Source: Candidatus Nanohaloarchaea archaeon
GTDB lineage: Archaea > EX4484-52 > GLR71
Length of the DNA stretch: 7,021 bases
Direction: 5' to 3'
NCBI GenBank assembly: GCA_030636885.1
Contig: DAOVVY010000044.1
Coordinates: forward strand, 1 to 7,021
Part shown: positions 5,176 through 7,021 of the stretch, in pieces
How positions within the stretch are numbered: the first letter of the stretch is position 1
Layout of the letters: every line of letters begins with the position of its first letter
Translations under genes and position numbers: made by a program
The notes under the pieces: model-generated
The model's database searches: none
What the model was told of the DNA's origin: nothing
Seen by the model: the letters and a program-made list of their open reading frames with translations, nothing else

Positions 5176-5373
5176 ATTCAACTCTAAAATGTTTTCATTT
5201 ATTTTGTCTAACATATCAGTAATTATCAAAGTCACACTTATAAGAACACCAAGAAGACCTAATGAAAATATGTATGTACTTTCAATAACAATACCAATTG
5301 TTGCAATTATTGCCATTACTACTAACATAACTTCTTCTATATATATTTCTTTATCAATTTTATTTTTAGTCAT
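5161..5373 (-). CDS. two-helix membrane protein, 70 residues
   Basis: The product starts MTKNKIDKEIYIEEV, then has two membrane helices (about 15-30 and 34-52) joined by a very short turn, and a polar end (NENILELNGEKK). The family is unknown to me. An in-frame ATG at 5442 would lengthen it by 23 residues but overlaps the upstream gene by 68 bases; ATG at 5373 has GGGGGTGA before it and follows the upstream stop by one base, so I prefer it. Such tight helical hairpins occur in holin-like and many other small membrane proteins; that is not enough for a function. Confidence 0.7.
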   Translation of the reverse strand: MTKNKIDKEIYIEEVMLVVMAIIATIGIVIESTYIFSLGLLGVLISVTLIITDMLDKINENILELNGEKK

Positions 5374-5374
5374 T

Positions 5375-5785
5375 TCATTCACCCCCATACAAAAATTGCG
5401 TAATTGCCGCATTATCGCAGTCACAGACACAATAACTTTCAAATATATACTTGATAGTGTTCAATTCAACTATTGACCGATTCAATTCAAGTTCCATTGC
5501 AGTCAAGTTTTCCTGATATTCAGCTATATCCTCTTGATAAGATGATTCCCTATCCCAACAATCATAAGTCATGTTTCTCCAAGTTTCTTTAGAATTGTTA
5601 GTTATCTCTAATTGGTCTTCACGAATCTCAATAGTCGATTTGAGTAAGATGTTGTCAGTCCAAGCAAAGAAAGTTATTAATACCAAACAAAGAGGGATAC
5701 CATATTTACAAATCTTTTTTATTTGGTCTCCGAAACTGTCAGGATAATAATCCTCGTCAATTTTATCTTTTGATTTATTTACCAT
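5375..5785 (-). CDS. signal-anchored membrane protein with long coiled-coil ectodomain
   Basis: The 136-residue protein has a hydrophilic cytosolic start (about 1-25), one membrane helix (about 26-43, YGIPLCLVLITFFAW) and an outside region that looks mostly helical and coiled (about 47-118, with EIREDQLEITNN and YQENLTAMELELNRSIVELN). Four sequons lie outside (N63, N71, N93, N102) and the end carries CVCDC (119-123) plus Cys76. I chose ATG at 5785, one base past the upstream stop with GTGAT before it; GTG at 5794 would add three residues. No family is recognised. It could be a spike- or stalk-like surface protein, but this is inference. Confidence 0.72.
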   Translation of the reverse strand: MVNKSKDKIDEDYYPDSFGDQIKKICKYGIPLCLVLITFFAWTDNILLKSTIEIREDQLEITNNSKETWRNMTYDCWDRESSYQEDIAEYQENLTAMELELNRSIVELNTIKYIFESYCVCDCDNAAITQFLYGGE

Positions 5786-5794
5786 TTTAATCAC
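5773..5794 (-). repeat. start-region repeat matching the Cys-rich gene
   Basis: Twenty-two bases, GTGATTAAAATGG followed by TAAATAAAT, match 6950-6971 with one mismatch (A for G). The unit spans the Shine-Dalgarno-like GTGAT, the ATG and the codons MVNK. Confidence 0.5.
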
Positions 5795-6035
5795 TTAATC
5801 TTATTTTTTTTAATTTGTCACGGATTTCTTTAAGTCTGTCTTGACTATCAACTAAAGATTTTATATTATCCTTAATACGACTACGAAATTTTTTATCAAA
5901 GTCTGTACCACCAATTCCTATTGCAATTTTACTGGCTTGATTAAATTCATTGTTGATATATCCAGCATAAACATCTAAAACTTTTTCAATTTCATACAAG
6001 TCATCTTTTGTTAATAGGTTATCTTTATCTTCCAT
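5787..6035 (-). CDS. small helical hypothetical protein, 82 residues
   Basis: I do not recognise this protein. It is predicted almost wholly helical: NLLTKDDLYEIEKVLDVYAG, a middle with GIGGTDFDKK, and a C-terminal Lys/Arg/Asp-rich helix (DSQDRLKEIRDKLKKIRL) likely to form a coiled coil. It has no signal or membrane segment, so it should be cytosolic. I chose ATG at 6035, one base after the preceding stop; an in-frame ATG at 6044 would add three residues and overlap the neighbour. It sits between the regulator pair and the membrane cluster. Confidence 0.65.
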   Translation of the reverse strand: MEDKDNLLTKDDLYEIEKVLDVYAGYINNEFNQASKIAIGIGGTDFDKKFRSRIKDNIKSLVDSQDRLKEIRDKLKKIRLSD

Positions 6036-6036
6036 A

Positions 6037-6246
6037 TCAATCATCTATCTTTTTTATTTCTTCTGTCAGAATATCCCAAATATCCTTATTATGTGAAATT
6101 CCTTTTTCCTTGTCATTTGGACTAAGACCAGAAAATAAACTGATTGTAATAATGTCTCCTTTGATTCCTAAAGCATCTTTCAATTCTTTTGAAGTTATTT
6201 TATAATCTCGGTTTATCTGTGTGAATGGTCTTGATTTACCTTCCAT
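6037..6246 (-). CDS. small hypothetical protein, 69 residues
   Basis: The sequence reads MEGKSRPFTQINRDYKITSK, then ELKDALGIKGDIITISLFSG, SPNDKEKG and an acidic helical end (DIWDILTEEIKKIDD). The stretch ALGIKGDIITI resembles the strand-loop-strand of AbrB-type or other small beta-barrel domains, but this likeness is weak. No signal or membrane segment is seen. It begins one base after the regulator gene's stop (TGA-T-ATGG) and may act with it. A function cannot be assigned. Confidence 0.65.
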   Translation of the reverse strand: MEGKSRPFTQINRDYKITSKELKDALGIKGDIITISLFSGLSPNDKEKGISHNKDIWDILTEEIKKIDD

Positions 6247-6247
6247 A

Positions 6248-6568
6248 TCAATTTACCTCTCGAAGTGATTTCTCCATCAATAATCTATCAATTTCAAGTA
6301 GTTTCAGCATAATTGGATCAGTAGGATTCAACTTATACATCTGAGATTTACCGACTTTCCTTGTTGGAATTATAATAGTGGATTCAATCAATTCAGCCCA
6401 TAATTTATCAAGGGTGTTCCAAGATATATTAGAATTCATTGCTATATCCTGTTTGTTATAGTCATATTCCCTGAAAACAAGAAGAAAATCAAGTATTCTC
6501 ATCATAGGGCTATCACCGAAAAAGTCAGCAAATACAGACTTTCTGTCATCTTTTTTGTTATCTTCCAT
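6248..6568 (-). CDS. archaeal winged helix-turn-helix transcription regulator
   Basis: The 106-residue protein matches a common archaeal winged-helix pattern: FGDSPMMRILDFLLVFREYDYNKQDIA (17-43), the recognition region NISWNTLDKLWAELIEST (about 47-64), and a wing with TRKVGKSQMYKLNPTDPIM (69-87), then a helix (LKLLEIDRLLMEKSL) for dimer contact. The family usually reads FGDTPxxRVLDFLL ... DYTKxDIA ... SRxTVxKxWxxLxExGIV. It should bind DNA as a dimer and may control this operon. The N-terminus is charged (MEDNKKDDRK). Spacing to the preceding stop is one base, and AAGGA lies before the ATG. No ligand-binding domain is attached. Confidence 0.85.
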   Translation of the reverse strand: MEDNKKDDRKSVFADFFGDSPMMRILDFLLVFREYDYNKQDIAMNSNISWNTLDKLWAELIESTIIIPTRKVGKSQMYKLNPTDPIMLKLLEIDRLLMEKSLREVN

Positions 6569-6569
6569 T

Positions 6570-6962
6570 TTAATCCTTCTTTAATATTATAATTCCAAGA
6601 ATAATTAACACTCCTGATATTATCATAATATTTCTGTCGATTTTGTCAAGGTTCTTATTGATTTCATTATGATAATAATTGTTCCACCATTCAGAACATT
6701 CATAATAATCATCCGTTCCAAATTCAAACTCGTTTACACATATACCATCTAATTTAGAATAAAAGTCTGCACGAGTAAGTCGATTACTGACACATTCACC
6801 CATAATACAAATTGTAGTGTATGGTTTAGATTCATAACACCAATCATGACATAGTAATTCTGTTGGCATTACCCAGCCGCCGCCGCCAACACTATAATTT
6901 GCACTTACAGTTGGTATTGATAACATTAATATTGTCAATATAATAATGTATTTATTTACCAT
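6570..6962 (-). CDS. Cys-rich type I membrane protein, 130 residues
   Basis: I do not recognise the family. It has a signal peptide (1-21, IIILTILMLSIPTVSA), a GGGG stretch (26-29), an outside domain with six Cys (38, 42, 52, 57, 75, 89) and many Trp and Tyr (CHDWCYESKPYTTICIMGEC; YYECSEWWNNYYH), and a C-terminal membrane helix (about 111-127). Six cysteines allow three disulfides, suggesting a small knotted surface domain. I chose ATG at 6962, preceded by GTGAT; GTG at 6971 would add three residues and overlap the upstream stop. The regulator gene begins one base past its stop. Confidence 0.72.
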   Translation of the reverse strand: MVNKYIIILTILMLSIPTVSANYSVGGGGWVMPTELLCHDWCYESKPYTTICIMGECVSNRLTRADFYSKLDGICVNEFEFGTDDYYECSEWWNNYYHNEINKNLDKIDRNIMIISGVLIILGIIILKKD

Positions 6963-6971
6963 TTCAATCAC
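6950..6971 (-). repeat. start-region repeat matching the signal-anchored protein gene
   Basis: Partner of 5773-5794, 21 of 22 bases identical, covering GTGATTGAAATGG and TAAATAAAT. Both genes thus start MVNK; their proteins are otherwise unlike each other. Confidence 0.5.
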
Positions 6972-7021
6972 TCAATCTCCTTATATATTTTTATATACTC
7001 TAAACATTCATCACTCTCAAA
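6968..7021 (-). CDS. end of an upstream gene (17 codons in window)
   Basis: The frame is open from the window edge to TGA at 6970-6968, encoding FESDECLEYIKIYKEIE. The stop lies five bases before the next ATG and overlaps a possible GTG start, as expected for a preceding gene of the same operon. Seventeen codons are too few to prove coding or to suggest a function. Confidence 0.4.
   Translation of the reverse strand, partial: FESDECLEYIKIYKEIE
6981..6990 (-). promoter_or_regulatory. possible TATA box before the Cys-rich protein gene
   Basis: The minus strand reads AAATATATAAGG, centred about 24 bases before ATG at 6962, a spacing that fits an archaeal promoter with a leaderless start. A second AT-rich stretch (GTATATAAAA) lies just upstream. 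It falls inside the likely tail of the preceding gene and the ATG also has a GTGAT site, so read-through from upstream is an equal possibility. Confidence 0.3.

Noticed and set aside
5374..5442. Longer start for the 70-residue two-helix protein
   Set aside because: It would overlap the upstream gene by 68 bases; ATG at 5373 follows a strong GGGGGTGA site and the usual one-base spacing.
5189..5476. Plus-strand open frame of 95 codons with membrane-like stretches
   Set aside because: It is the reverse of two-helix and coiled-coil genes that have Shine-Dalgarno sites and correct spacing on the minus strand.
1..7021. CRISPR array, tRNA or rRNA genes
   Set aside because: I saw no regularly spaced direct repeats and no cloverleaf or rRNA-like segment; the short repeats found are all gene-start or gene-junction blocks.

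Overview
This is a low-GC, gene-dense stretch in which every supported gene lies on the minus strand, so transcription runs from high to low coordinates. It is most likely archaeal. Two TATA boxes sit about 26 bases before start codons, giving leaderless-type starts. Other genes have GGTGA-type Shine-Dalgarno sites. One regulator belongs to a typically archaeal winged-helix family, and the exported proteins are full of N-glycosylation sequons. The many tiny coupled genes, an HNH endonuclease, phage-type small proteins and an IS200/IS605 element point to an archaeal plasmid, virus or integrated element. I cannot name the host from the sequence.

Right part (7021-3745): the tail of one gene, then a Cys-rich membrane protein, a winged-helix regulator, two small soluble proteins, and a run of six membrane or exported proteins. 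The run has a signal-anchored protein with a long ectodomain, two two-helix membrane proteins, a 46-residue one-helix protein, a secreted beta-rich protein and a type I membrane glycoprotein. Spacing is 1-6 bases or overlapping. This reads as one operon for a surface or envelope structure with its own regulator, but no protein matches a virion protein or secretion component that I recognise.

Middle part (3745-1275): a T-run after the type I membrane protein, then a well-placed TATA box, start a second unit. It holds a 47-residue zinc-ribbon protein, a protein with a DUF2829/Tad2-like N-terminus (the family that includes Thoeris inhibitors), an HNH endonuclease, a conserved phage-type protein and a chain of very small genes. 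One of these seems to continue in another frame into a start-less zinc ribbon, suggesting a frameshift. Three successive reading frames end in DGR[RK][IQ] over an ATGA coupling site, so these gene junctions look copied. This part resembles an accessory or anti-defence module.

Left part (1265-1): an IS200/IS605-type element with left-end hairpin, TATA box, Y1 transposase tnpA and the first 260 codons of tnpB. The tnpB C-terminus and right end lie beyond the window. The element sits just after the stop of the last small gene.
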